The notes under the pieces: model-generated
The model's input: only the letters and a program-made list of their open reading frames with translations
What the model was told of the DNA's origin: nothing
Databases searched by the model: none
Shown here: positions 23,290 through 35,875 of the stretch, piece by piece
Layout of the letters: each line of letters starts with the position of its first letter
Position numbering within the stretch: the stretch's first letter is position 1
NCBI GenBank assembly: GCA_027946365.1
Contig: JAPEUQ010000003.1
Location: forward strand, 1,922,001-1,986,000
Reading direction: 5' to 3'
Source: Kalmusia sp. IMI 367209
Lineage: Eukaryota > Ascomycota > Dothideomycetes > Pleosporales > Didymosphaeriaceae
Length of the DNA: 64,000 nt
Made by a program: the position numbers and the translations under genes

Positions 23290-26200
23290 CATGTTGAATG
23301 AATATCTAGAATGACTAATTAGATTAGATAATCTCTAGGGGGTGCAAAGCGGTACATACAAAGTGGATTCTGTTTGATGGTCGATCGAAGAATTGGTTGA
23401 AGTTTAGTCGGTGTCATTTGCAGCAGAACGACCTGCGAACTCAGAATTTAAGTATCTAGGCTAGTATAATACTGCTGAAAATGTAGGTTCCCATATTGTT
23501 GTGTGTTCTTAATCCCCGACTGTTCCTTAAACGTGGTCCGCCCCCGACTTCCGAAGTCCGAATGCTGCCTCTCGTCTTACCTTACCTCGCCCTACGATCG
23601 TAACGACTATTCACGTCGAAAGAGATGTAATAATGCTCGTTGTGTTACTTTTTCATAGGCTACCCAGATAGGCTGCTTAGAAGCAAGCAATGCACGTGCC
23701 CTTCTGTTACATGAACCCCCGCGGGCGAAATGCACATCGGCGAAGCACAGTGGCCCCAGGCTCTTTTCAAAATACTGTCGGGGATCACACCGCTGCGCAA
23801 AGACCCAGTCACGGTGAGACAAAAACCTTTACTGCTTGTGAATCGTTCCAGATCAGGCTATCTTCCCGTCGTCAGGCTTTCTTGATTTGCGGTGCACTGA
23901 ACGCACAACCTTTGAGCAATTTTCATCTACTACGGACCCCTTCTGAATTTACCTCGACGGTGATTGCTCTGGATCTTGCGTTGGCATAAGCACACGACCC
24001 AGCCAAAGTAGCTCCACTACGGTCCATAGCTTTAAGTTAAAAGATTTGAAACAATACCTTGTGATGACGTATGAATGACTATACCTTCATCAAATGATGG
24101 ATTATGTCTTGAGTCGCTTGAAAAACCTCAACGAGAATATTACAAGAATTCTTTTGATATCAAATTTCAACGCCGATGGAAGACATACTGCCTGATCAGT
24201 CCGGTAAGTGGTATTCTGTTTTGATATCATCCCGGAGCGAAGCCAAGGTTGCAGTCCTCCGAAACCCGGGATTCAGTCGCCACGCAGTGTTGATCCGTTG
24301 ATGAAGGTAGAAGTAGATTTTTACTAAGTAGCGACGTTGTGAATTAAACCAAAAGCATTATTGGTAACTCTAATCGATAGGTATCTATACTTTTAGATAC
24401 ATTTTACTAAGACTCACCCTATCTATACTTGAGTCTCTAGCTACCATTTCGTCCACGTGGGACAGCCTCTGCCTACAGCTACACATGTGCGCTCAGCCCT
24501 TATATTACCATCTTAACTATGCAAATTAGTTCGATCGTGGAACAAGATCTAATCTATTTCTCTTTTTAGGCATGTCTCGAGTATGAACCCCTATACTGAC
24601 AATGAATCCTTTTTTTTTTTTTTTTTTTTTTTGGAAAACAAGCCATGATTTTTAATGTGAAATCGATCGGCCTTCTCTCTGTGTGAAGTTTCTCTTGCTC
24701 GATTGCGAATAGCCACGACTCTTAGAAGAAATCTTAAGGGGATGATATTTAACTAATAATTCCACGAGGTCCAAGGATTACACCGCGATTTCTATGTCGA
24801 AACAAAACTGCATCGAACTCCAAGTTGTTGAAACCTCAATTCCTTTCTGAAGATGTTTCTTGCTGTTATTGTATGATTGACACGAATACAACGCTACGTA
24901 TCTCTCGATTATTTCAAAATCAATCACACCGCGCTAGAGCACATGTTAGGAACATGTGCAGCCTATGCAATGAATATTGAAACCTTTAATCTGATGTATA
25001 GGTGGATGTCCCAATGTAGCTGTGTAAATTTTCCTCTCGCGGTTTTCTTTTCTCGATATCAGCGCGAATACACAATTTAGTGCCAAACGGGGATGTAAAC
25101 AAACTATACCGATCTTCAGGCAGTTATAGGCGAATGCTCTACATTTGGATAAGCGTACGCAAGCTTATGCTGATAAAGCTGACGACCATAGGAGATTTCA
25201 TAATCCGAAGAGTTATCTAAGCACGGAGGATGGTGTACTGCACATTATACAATGCGCATCCTCGAAAATCGTTGGTCTCGTATGGATCGCGGAGTGTTTC
25301 AGTGGGCACCGAGTCCTATCCATGTCATCGCGAACCTATCGCAACATCGCTTTGTTGTTACACTACCATTTCTAATGTAAGCTTTGACTCGGTAGATGTA
25401 ATGTCTTACCTCACCTTCAAAGCTGAACTCTAATTTTGCCTAGCCTCCCCTTGTTGTCATTGTTGGTGGTTCAGCCAAGTCTTCGTAAATGCAAGCTAAC
25501 AGAGGTTTCTGGTCCATCGGAGTTGTCAAAATTGTCTCCTGCTGGATGCAATGTAACCTCTGGCACCGCTGAGCAGATGTTTGGGCAGGACTAACGATGC
25601 TGACGAAGACTAGGGCATACATGCAGGTCAAGCAGATAGGGCTGAACCAATTGCAGTTGAATAGCACGAGATATTGCGACACTGCAATTTGTAGCCCGGA
25701 CGTGAAGACAGTATGATTACAGGCATCTACGGCACTAGTACTGCTAAGAGAGAGCTGGACAATAATAATTTACCGGGAGTAAAGGGTTAGTGGTCTGCAA
25801 TGTTTTATTTAGTATAAGAATTTACCTCTTGAGGCATGAATGGGAGTAGCTTACACTGCGAAATACGCTAGGGAATATGATATAAATTAAATTTTGTCGT
25901 TATCTACGTATATCGTTCCTCTCAAGATGTAGATAGATATTTAGATTATGGTCTTCATTTTGAGGTTCGATGGTATCTCAAAAGAATGTTTGGGCTGCTC
26001 GCTAAACGAAAGAGGCGGGCAGCCAGCTAGCGTCACGTTCCCTGCAGTATTGTGCTGGGATTGACGGCTTGGTAGAACGACATGATCTGATTGTCCATGC
26101 GCGTGTTAACAAACCGGTGAATTCATGTACAAAGCCTCTGTCGGGCCGACCGAACCAATACAATCGATCTGACGACCAAAGGGCTTCGGCAAATGAACGA

Positions 26201-27446
26201 GGGATATATGCTGATGAATCGATCGGTTCCGCAATCGATATCTGGGGTTGTGAGACACAGTGGCTGCTAATATTACACTACCATTCTTAGTGCAGACGAG
26301 GAATTTTTTGTGTTGCTTACTAAGAATCAAATGTTCCTTGCTTGTTGTATGTTCCAAGTATGAGATTCTGTGACTTGGAATCATTGTGGGGGAGCGAGAC
26401 TTCGAAGGTCGCTTGTTCGTATATAGTTGAGTTATGTTGAAATACAAGTTCTTGAAAAATTCCATTGCACAGTTTTACGGTCGATAGGAATTCTTATATT
26501 CGAGGGTTGCAGTAGCCAGATAAATAGGCTCTGCCTTTTCAGAATAATTTTTCGTGGAGTTTAGTTTTGTAACTAATGATAACGGGCAGGTCAAAAATGA
26601 ATCACACTAAACTAGGCAATTTAAAGGTCTCTACAAAGTCTTGATGGTGGATGTTTTTATGAAGAAGATACTTGGAATGTGTCAGATCTCAGCTCTCTTG
26701 TCCCCAAGGCTGTTTTAGATTGATGCGATTCACCTCTATCGTCTCATGGAACGACTTTCACCTTGAGTTTATGGCAACGCGGCGAGTCTGTATGCGATAC
26801 ATTGCACACATGCTTTCCCTAAAGAGTCAAAATCTTGCTAATCACTACGATGTCTATATCAGCCCTAGCAGCACTGCAATTCCTAGCACCGCTGAGGGGA
26901 TGTAGGCCTTTAGGCCAAGAGAACCGGTGAGCATCCTCATAAACGGCCCTATGGTAAGATTGCAACGGACGAGGAGGTACATATCTTTACAAGGATCATG
27001 TTAGCGAAGATTGATCAGTGTATGCAAGCCCCGCACTCGGGTAAGACCTCGCTGTTAGTTTTTCACTGCAATTTCTAGCGTAAACGAGGAGATATACAGC
27101 TCAACAAGGTGGATCAGCTTAGCGAAGACCTGTATGCACATGCAGCAGGGACGACATAGCACTGCAATCTCTAGCGCGGACGAGGAGGTAATATGTATTG
27201 GTTCCACAAGCCGTTCATGTTACGCGCCCGACAAAGCCACTGGCTAGAATAATATAGCTGCATATACCCGATCAGTTACCAATGCCTTCTTGACTTGCAT
27301 CATCCCGTAAGGATGAGGCAAGATGAAGTCCTATTGCCACTCGGTCCTCTTTTTCAGGATATCAAACTGGAGGATCTGAATAGATCGTGTACACCACATC
27401 ATACGAACGACCCCATCATCACGCATATACCATCGCCTCCTGCGCC
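23290..27446. other. AT-rich block, 4.2 kb, no intact gene
   Basis: AT-rich, stop-dense sequence with only short frames, typical of decayed repeat DNA in filamentous ascomycetes. It contains a 23-bp T homopolymer at 24610-24632 and scattered copies of the direct repeat (annotated separately). I see no recognisable transposase, reverse transcriptase or terminal repeats. Confidence 0.5.
25361..27189 (+). repeat. Degenerate direct repeat, scattered copies and cluster B
   Basis: Further copies of the cluster A core, same orientation, start at 25680, 26276 (diverged), 26872, 27064 and 27160. There are partial copies at 25361 and about 26959. The 27160 copy (CACTGCAATCTCTAGC then GCGGACGAGGAGGT) is nearly identical to the 19663 core. 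In the 26.87-27.19 kb cluster the spacing is about 85-107 bp. Only the ~30-bp core is conserved here; the longer 85-95 bp unit of cluster A is not recognisable. Confidence 0.75.
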
Positions 27447-29310
27447 TCAAGCAGCCTCAGATAGACACCTATGCCACTCGTCAGCGCTCTCCTCCCCCTT
27501 CCCTTCTAGAATCTTACCAGCAACCCCCCCCCTCTCAATAGCCCTAAACGCCACGCGAAAATGCCCAATAACCTGATCGCTCTCCTCATTCCTCTCCCTC
27601 ACCCTGAGGTGCACAGCGCACACCTGGTACGCGAAGAAGCAGCCCCACGGACTCATCTGCTCCGAGGGACGACTCGTAAGCGGACAGATAGCCTCGCCCG
27701 AGTTGAGGTGCATGCGCTCGGTGACGAGCTCGCACACGGCGAGGGCGCGCGCGGTGCGTGCGATGGTGGAAACGGGGTTGGCGTTGGACGTGGTGCTGCC
27801 CGCGAGGCGGTAGGTTGGGGTGTAGAGGGCGACGAGGGCACTTTTTTCTCATTAGCACTCATCTAGTGCATAACGTATATCTAATCGTGCTAATGTATTG
27901 GTACGGAGAAAGTCGGCGTACCTGAATATAAAAGTAATCTGATCGTAGTCTGGGACTTCGACATCGAGCGCTGCCACCAGGATAGAGTGTAGTGTGCGAT
28001 CTAGCTGCATCCCCACATCATCATTATTTTCGAGGTCGGAAGAGGCCACGTAGAGCAGGACCTGGCCTAGGAGCCGTGCGGCTTGACAGAGGAGCGCGAA
28101 TTTGGACATGTGTGATGTCAGGGGGGAAGAGAGGGTGCAGGGTCGATCAGAGATCACGATCTAGGTGTAGGTCAGTGGTGTATACGGGTAGGAAGAATGG
28201 GTGGAGAAGGACAGGGGAAGCTAGGAAAGGGGGAGAGGGTACGCCTTGGTCCCATGCTGCATCATCGGAAGGGAGGAGGTCGTCGAGCGATGGTTCGGCT
28301 GTTGCGAGGGGGCGGCCTGGACAACCTATGTTTACGAATCTAGCATATTCATTAGCATTTTTTCGAGAAGAAAGTGATTGTCAGTACTAGGAAACATGTC
28401 TAGGGACGGACAGTCATGATTCGGAGGCGGTAGACAAAACTCACCGGTCTAAAATGACGATCGCCCACCACACCCTCCTCCTCTCTTCGACCTCCACCAT
28501 CGTGAGCGCTTTCCTCGTATGCACCGCCTTGCTAACATTGATGCCGAGGGCATAAGCATATCTCGCACATGCACTGATTGACAGAAACGCAGCAGGATAT
28601 ATAGCATGGCCGACTTCGTACAGAGCTAAAAGGATGCCAGCTTGCAATATGGGGACAGAGAAGACACTGGAGCCTTCGAGGTCAGTATAAAAATGCTTGG
28701 CGGCATGGTAAAGTGGGGTTCGAGGGGTCTGCGGATGGGCGGGAGGGAGTGTTGTGATGAGCTTTTGAGCGAGGAACAGCAGCACAATGTCTGGGCGGGC
28801 GGGCAGAGAAGAGCGCAGGTAGATGTCGTAGAAGCGTTTCTTGGAGATGAAGGGGAACCAAGGGTGTGTGATGGCAAAGTACTTGTCAGCTGTCGTGCGC
28901 ACTTCGTCAATGTCTCCGAGAAGATGAAGGATGTGGGCTGGGATCACAACGTTGGCGGGAGACGTATCGAATTGCCCATACTGTAGGATGCCTGGGTCCA
29001 GGAACAGCATAGTCGGATAATCGATGGGCTCGCTATGTGCTTCGACATCGTCAGTAGAGTTGTACCAGGGGCGGTCGACATCATCGACAGGAGTGCGGCT
29101 TTGGTCCGGTTCCGAATAGCTACAATTCAGTTTCTTTCTACGCGGAGTTAGGACGGGTGTATTCGTGCGAAAGGGAGATACGACGGGCGTAACTGACTTG
29201 ATGCAATGTGAGCATTGTGGAAGTGCTTTGTCACATTTCCTCTTTCGGACCTTACAGGAGGAGCAGACTTGGTGAGCCCGATGATCAGGCTCGCTGTCGG
29301 GCGTTCGCAT
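27447..29310 (-). CDS. Zn2Cys6 fungal transcription factor (fungal_trans family)
   Basis: Nuclear DNA-binding regulator. Five exons on the minus strand: 29310-29198, 29137-28445, 28339-28243, 28160-27922 and 27840-27447, with introns of 60, 105, 82 and 81 nt. The product is 511 aa. Removing the first intron completes the zinc cluster C-x2-C-x6-C-x6-C-x2-C-x6-C (CSSCKVRKRKC ... CSHCIKKKLNC) at about residues 16-43. The middle homology region carries the family pattern RRVWWAIVILDRFVNIGCPG and LPSDDAAWDQG, followed by MSKFALLCQAARLLGQVL. All joins are phase-consistent. The gene is divergent from the SDR gene at 29895 across ~585 bp containing CGG palindromes, so it may regulate that gene and itself. 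Its 3' end abuts repeat cluster B. Confidence 0.88.
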
Positions 29311-29894
29311 CGGATTTGGGGAACTGCTGAGACCAATTCCGTGTCTTATCGGCCAATTAGCGTAGATGAAAGAGCGAATTCTTGTTGCCTGGTTATTGTG
29401 GAAGGGTGAGCGCCGCAGCTGCGGTTAAAGCTGCGGAGAAGGACGGCCGCAGGTTGCGGCCGCAGAACGCCCGGGAGCTAACAGTAAGCTTGTATTGGTA
29501 AAGTAGTATCATGTTCGAGCAACCTCAAAATGGTACAAACATCGATAAAACAGGGTCCGCTTTTGCTCGTCCGACCCTGTATGTTTTCGTTTAGCATTAC
29601 CAATGTTCGCAACATTTGCGAACGCGCCGCGGCTAGATCGACTGCCGACGCAAGCGAAGTCTCCAGGAAGGGAAGATGGAGCGAAAGTATATAAGCGTGG
29701 ATGAAATCACTGACATTGTTTTGAGCATGCAGCCCTCCGATCCCCGACTTCCGACTCCAAGGCTACAACGGCAGTATATAAAAAGGTTGGCGGGCAATCC
29801 TCGTTCGCGTCGTGTATTCTGGGGTTACTCGGCTCACGAATCGTCTACAGACTTCTTCTTAGCATTGAACAAAGGCGACTAATCACTGTGAAAG
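29311..29894. promoter_or_regulatory. Divergent promoter with CGG/CCG palindromes
   Basis: Shared upstream region of the Zn2Cys6 factor (minus) and the SDR (plus). It holds the perfect 12-bp palindrome CCGCAGCTGCGG at 29413-29424, a further CTGCGG at 29431-29436, and the palindrome TGCGGCCGCA at 29455-29464. An inverted repeat CAGGGTC ... GACCCTG is at about 29551-29579. Zn2Cys6 dimers commonly bind paired CGG triplets, so these are candidate operator sites; that role is inferred. Confidence 0.5.
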
Positions 29895-30958
29895 ATGGGA
29901 AAGTATTCTGCTGCTCATGTTAATCCAACAGGCGTTGGAGATGCTCGACGTAAGTAGTGAATGTAATGCCAATGCGACGTTTACTGATAACATCCCACCC
30001 TTTAGCGACCGCGCTTCAGATAATCCGTGACGAGGGTGTCGAAGGGAAGCTCGCTGGCAAAGTCATCGTCATAACCGGGGCAACATCAGGAATCGGCCTA
30101 GAGACTGCTCGAGCACTGTCTGCTACGGGTGCAACATTGTACCTGACTGCCCGCGATAGGAAGAAAGCCGAGGAAGCCCTCGCTGGGATTCTTGAACCAG
30201 GCCGGGTGTCGCTGGTCGACATGGACAACGCTTCCTTCGCCAGCATCCGGACGGCAGCGAAGGAAATCCTCGTTCAGACGCAGAATAAGGTTAACATCTT
30301 CATCGGCAACGCCGGGGTCATGGGGATCCCGGAGTTGCGGCTCACCGCGGACGGCCACGAGATGCTCTTTGGGGTCAACCACCTAAGCCACTTCCTCCTC
30401 TTTCAGCTGCTCAAAGAAGCATTGATCGCCAGCTCGACGCCCGACTTCAATTCTCGAGCCGTCATCCTTTCCTCTTCGGCGCATCGTGGCACCAAGCTCC
30501 GCAAAAGCGACAACTATAGCTTCCAGAAGGGAGGCTACACGCCCGAAGAGGCGTACAATAACTCGAAGCTCGCGAATGTCTACATGGCCAACGAGATCGA
30601 GCGGCGTTACGGACCCAAGGGTCTCCACGCGACTAGTGTCCATCCAGGTGGTATCCTTACCAACATTGTCAGGTTCATGGACAGTACTTTTGTAGATTCG
30701 ATCAACGATCACCCAGATCTGAAGAAATTGTGGAAGTCGGCTGAGCAGGGAGCGGCTACGACGGTGCTGGCTGCCGTCGGGAAGGACTGGGAGGGCACGG
30801 GAGGGAAGTATCTGGAGGACTGCGAGGAGGCGAAACGGGGAGAGGATGACAATTCGGTGTTTTCGAAAGGTTATGTGAGCCAGACGTACGACCAGAAGGA
30901 CGAGGAGCGCCTGTGGAAGGATTCGCTGAAGATTGTGGGTATAGAGGACGACTTGTGA
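29895..30958 (+). CDS. Short-chain dehydrogenase/reductase (retinol dehydrogenase/WW-oxidoreductase-like)
   Basis: NAD(P)(H)-dependent oxidoreductase; the substrate is unknown. Exons are 29895-29949 and 30006-30958, with a 56-nt intron (donor GTAAGT, acceptor TTTAG). The small first exon (MGKYSAAHVNPTGVGDAR) joins PTALQIIRDEG, the usual N terminus of this fungal SDR group, which is why it is chosen over the ATG at 29957 inside the intron. The product is 335 aa. It contains the cofactor motif TGATSGIG near residue 41, NAG (GNAGVMG), the catalytic Ser in ILSSSAHRG and the YNNSK (YxxxK) active site near 201. No membrane anchor is seen. It is divergently paired with a Zn2Cys6 regulator. Confidence 0.92.
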
Positions 30959-32077
30959 GCTTGTTCACCGCTGTGGCTACGCCGGCGGGACATTGGGATA
31001 GTTGAACAGACGCAGAATGAAGCAATGTGTTATAATCCTAAGACGCATGATATAGTGATCACCAAACCTGGAACAGTAGTAGTAGTAGAAAAATTTGGGA
31101 AAAACTGCGTGTTGCGTTGTCCCCGGTTGGGTAGCGAGTTACCCGAGGATGCGATATACATTGAACCCCCGAATATCATCTCATGGTAGGGGGCGTGGCC
31201 TAGAAGTGTGATCTGTGGGACTAGCGCGTAATGTAGTTGGTGTTCACTTTCCATCTCATCTTACTCGAGATGCAACGAAATATGCTTGTTCTGTGGTTTT
31301 TATGTACGACGGTAGCAAAGCACCCGACTCAGCATCATGACCGCCACACTAGAAACGAGTCAGCGTGTGCTCTCCTGCCCTACCGGAACGGTGCCGTGGC
31401 CATGTGCGAGGGGAGGCTGAGAAAGGGTTCATGCACGCTTGGGGCATGGTCGTAGTGGCGGGCCGGCGCCCTTGCGCCGGGATCAGGAATGCACAGAGGG
31501 GCCAACCACGACGACTGCCAGGCGCCTCTCCTTAATTGTTTCTTGCAGACGAGGCGGCGCTCGCCAGTAGGAGGCGGCGGCGTTGGTTATGCGCCGCCAA
31601 GGTGACGACTTGGTCTGCATTTCGGCCGCGAGCGCGTATGCGGGCCAATCAGGCGGCTTGCAGCCCCTCGGGCGCGTGCAGGCAGCTCTGGATGCGGAGC
31701 CCAAAGACGACGTCGTGCAGGGCCGTGATGGGCCATGGCAGCAGCGTCGAGACTACGTAAGTCAGCAGCAGTCGCCTTGTGCCCGCCAGAGACACAGAGA
31801 CACAGAGACACGCGCCTCTGCCGTCCTGCACGCTTGCGCAGCCCGTATCTTGTCCTGACCGGTCGCTGTACGAGTCCTGTGGGTGTCCTGCTGCACCTCC
31901 ACGCCAGCGTCATATCACTTCGACTACCCGCGAGCCCGCCGCCGCCGCCCACCCGCCCACCGCGGACTCGACCTGCAACCGTCGCCAAAAATAAGTGCCC
32001 AAGGTACCCGCTGTCATCGCCGGACGATCCCACCGCCAAAGTAGGCACAGCATACATATACGCGCATACAACGCACC
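30959..32077. other. Intergenic upstream of the WW/PhoD-like gene
   Basis: No gene supported. The GC content rises toward 32078. A GACACAGA-type short repeat occurs near 31790-31810. The minus-strand frame across 31587-32378 overlaps the real + gene and has no family signature. The last 300 bp are a pyrimidine-rich, likely 5' UTR region. Confidence 0.4.
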
Positions 32078-35000
32078 ATGGACGGCCGGGAGCCTCGCAA
32101 GCAGGGCCGTCCCGAGGAGGAGCTCTTCCTGCGCCCGTCCGACACGCCTGAGACGCCCACCATCGGGCCCCTGAGGATACAGAAGCGCGACTCTGCCACC
32201 AAGAGCCCGCCGCCGCGGACAGACTCAGCGGGCAGCTCCAACCAGCCCGTCTTCTCGCGCCCCCCGCCCATGCCAACCTTCCCAGCGCCGCCGACGAACC
32301 CTCCCACTGCGCCGCTGCCGTACCCAGACGACCGTCCGCCGAAGCAGCAGACCCTGCCCTCGGGGCGCTACACACCACTGAGCGACGCAGAGCCTAAAGG
32401 GAAGATCGCAGACCCAGACGACGTCAACGGCCGAAGAAGAGGTTCCGGCAGCACGGGACCGAGCCCCTCGTCACCCAGCTCGCGCGCCAGATTCGACGCC
32501 CATGACCCGAACAGGCCGTCAGTGGCAGGCTACGGCGGGCCTGGGAGAGCTGCAGATGGGTCCATACAGCCGTCGAGACTGGCAGAGCGAAGAGGAACTG
32601 CGCCCAAGCCGCTCCCAGACTCGCCGGGACCAGACACGCCAGATAAGGAGGGATTGTTCCAGCGACTGCCGCAAAGGCAGGGCAGTACAGACCCCAACCC
32701 TTTCCCAGACTATCACCAGCAGTACTGGCCTCCGCCTGCAGTCCCCGCTGGGCCAAAGTCACCAGAACCAGCGCTGAAGATCCCCAACCCGGGTGGCATA
32801 AATCGGCTGAGTTCGACTGCTTCGACGTCCACGACGAAAGCGCAACGAGGGTCGCCACCACCCCCTGAGACGCCCATCATTCCTTCCCCGAGCGGCGGCA
32901 TTGAAGCACGATTCGCAGCCGCAGGAATCGCGGGCCCCTCTACGTTGACGAGCCTGCAAGCACAGACTGCGCAAAATGCCGCAGCAGCACAAAGGAATCA
33001 GGTATACGCCAACCAGCCACGGCCCAATATTTCGTCACCCACGCCGAATCAGCAACCTCCGAGACGGCCATGGACACCTACCGAGCAGCCTGGCAGCCAA
33101 CGACACGGTCCTCCGACAGTCTACCAAGGTATGAACGCAGTTGGCCCTTCGAGTAGCCCTCCACAAGCGCCCCTGCCTCAGGTGCCAGGACATGTTCCAA
33201 CCAATACAGCATCTCCACCACCTGTTAATGGCCCTCCAGAGCACTCGTTGGCACAAGACATGGGTCGGATGAACATGAATGAAGAACCACCTCCAGCATA
33301 TTCGAGTATCCAGCATCCCGTGGCTGCCTCGGGTAGTGGGTTCCCGAATGAGAAACAGCGTCCTCAAGGAGCTGCGCCAACCCCACAACCTAGCGCGATG
33401 AGTGATCCAAACATACAGCAACATCCAGCCTTTGCAAATGATTTACGTTCACCGCAACCGGGCCCGTCTTCTTCACAACCGTTAGGTGTTGTGGCGCCAA
33501 CGCCAACTGCGAGCCAATTCCCACAACAACCGCAGCAGGTTCAGCATGCCAGCACGCCGAGTCCAGCACCAGCACCGGGGCCAGGTCCTGCATCACCTCC
33601 TCCGCTCCCAGAAGGCTGGATCGCGCACCTCGACCCAAGTTCAGGCCAGTACTACTACATCCACCTGCCTACGCAGTCGACACAGTGGGAGTTCCCCAAG
33701 GGTCCGACACCCCTGAATCTGAACGAGCCTATGTCCCCGGCAGGCTCATTTGCAAATCCATTAGCCTCTCCAGCATTCGGCAAAACACCACTAGCTTCTC
33801 CCGGCTTCCCTACGCAGACTGCCGGCTACTCCGATGGTATGCTTGGTATGGCGTCGATTGCAACGCCTACTACTACTGGGTTCACTGGGCCTCCTCCAGT
33901 CGCAGGTGTGGATATGTACAAGATCAACCCGACGAACAGCGTATACTTCGGTCCGTATCTGAGATACACGAACATGGACATTGAACGCGGTCTTTGGCTA
34001 GGCTCGATCCTTCTCATCACGAACACTCCTCATCCCCCGACAATTCACATCCACCAGAGTGTAGATCTCTCACCCAATCCTCGGCAACTGAAGGCAAATC
34101 CAATTTACACCCATCAGACGTGGATCTTCTATAGGTACGACATTGACTTAAAAATGGAAGAAGACCACGCAGCGAAGTGGACATACGCCATCACTTCTCA
34201 TTTGGGCTGCACACGCTTTGAATTCTTGGTGGCAGGACGCAACGAAACCAGCTGGCGGTTCATTGCTCACTCGGGCAATGACTTTGCTCTCAACGTGAAC
34301 GCCAATGAAAGATCGAAGCTTGGTGGAGTTGGCTACATGTGGAAAGATATCCTGCAAAAGAACACCGAGTGCGGTGGCTTCCACGTGCAGCTCGGTTTGG
34401 GTGGCCAGATATATGCTGACCGGCTGTGGAAAGAAATTCCTTTGCTGAAGCAGTGGACAGCAATGAGCGGCAAGGAGAATCGTAAGAACGCGCCGTGGAC
34501 CGCAAAGCACGACGAGGAAGTCTGCCACGCGTACTTCCACTACTACACAAGCCATTTCGACCAGCCGCATTTGCGAGAGGCATTTGCACAGATCCCACAT
34601 ATTTTAGCCCTGGATGATCATGACATGTAAGTGAAAGATCGTTGCCCGGTTCTTGGAGTGCCGCTGATCAAGGTTCCAGATTCGACGGCTTCGGCTCGTA
34701 TCCTGAATACATGCAGTTCTCCAATATGTTCAAGAATATCGGCCGAATAGGTATTGAGATGTACCTGCTCTTCCAGCACCACACCACACTGGAGATTCTA
34801 CGTAACGTGAACAATGACATGGATCTCTTCACGATCACGGGCACTGGATGGCACTTCATCAAGTATCTCGGCCCTTGCGTCACTGTTGTAGGGCCTGATT
34901 GCCGGTCTGAACGAAACCCGCACCAGGTTATGGCCGGCCCAACATATCAAGGCATATTCCCCAAGGTCGCCATGCTCCCACCCAGTGTGCAACATTGCAT

Positions 35001-35875
35001 ATGGATGGTCCCGGTTCCTGTCATATATCCACGACTGGAGTCTGTGGAGCACCTTGCCAACTCGATGGCTACGGGTAAGAAGGTCGTTACCGGAACTTTC
35101 AACATGTTTGGAAAAGTGACAAGCTCGGTGGCGGGCGTAGTTGGTGCTAAGAGTGTCGTCGGAGAAGGCTTTAACTCGGTGAAGAAAGCCATCGGCAAGT
35201 CGGGCCTTATGAGTGGCGTACTGAGTCCTTTTGGTGAAATTGATATGCTTGACGAACTTCGCGATCAATGGACGCACGATTCAAAGGTAAGCACCTCTTG
35301 GTATTCATTCATTAGCCTTTGCTTACAATACGTAGGATCTTGAGCGCACGTACTTGGTCCGAACCCTCCAAGGCATTGCTCACAACAAGTCTATCCGCAT
35401 GACCTTCTTCTCCGGCGGAGTGGACTGCTGTGGCGCTGGCCTCGTTCACGATCCCTCAAAACCGCAAGATCACAAAACGATGTACCAAATCATTTCATCG
35501 TCAGTGGTCAACGCCCCACCATCGAATTATGTTCTCCGCCTGCTGCACAACAACCGCGCGTTGTACATCCCACAAAATGGCCACCGCTCCAGTCACACAC
35601 CCTCAGACACCAAAGAAGATATGATGGAGATCTTCACACAAGACGTGAACGGCGCAGCGCGAGAGTACAAGCGGCTGATGGGCAGGAGAAATTACGTCGC
35701 GTGCGTAGTATACGACCCGGAAATCGTGAACGGGACCTTTGGCCAAGTGCCTGGACAGCATGGAAGCGGGAAGCTGTCGCTTGCGGTGGATTTCATGGTG
35801 CAGAATGAGGGACCGTACAGTGCACCGATGAAGTACGGGCCGGTCATTGTGCCGAGTTTAGAGTACGGGAGGTAG
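32078..35875 (+). CDS. WW domain plus PhoD-like phosphatase domain protein
   Basis: Large fungal protein of the PhoD-like metallophosphatase type; the substrate is unknown. Exons are 32078-34626, 34680-35286 and 35336-35875, with introns of 53 and 49 nt (donors GTAAGT and GTAAGC). The product is 1231 aa. The first ~500 residues are Pro/Ser/Gln-rich and probably disordered. A WW domain follows at about 507-540 (LPEGWIAHLDP, YYYIH, STQWEFP). The rest is the PhoD-like domain, with the metal-site-type motif LDDHDIFDGFGSYP near 845-858, spanning the first splice junction exactly, and FFSGGVDCCGAGLVHDP near the third exon. The start codon has a CACCATGG context. No signal peptide or clear membrane anchor is seen, which argues for a cytosolic protein recruited through PPxY-type partners (inferred). 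Confidence 0.88.

Noticed and set aside
24610..24632. 23-bp T run as a retroelement poly(A) tail
   Set aside because: No reverse transcriptase, target-site duplication or other element feature was seen beside it.
27586..27862. Arg/His/Pro-rich minus-strand frames
   Set aside because: Off-frame shadows of the last exon of the Zn2Cys6 gene.
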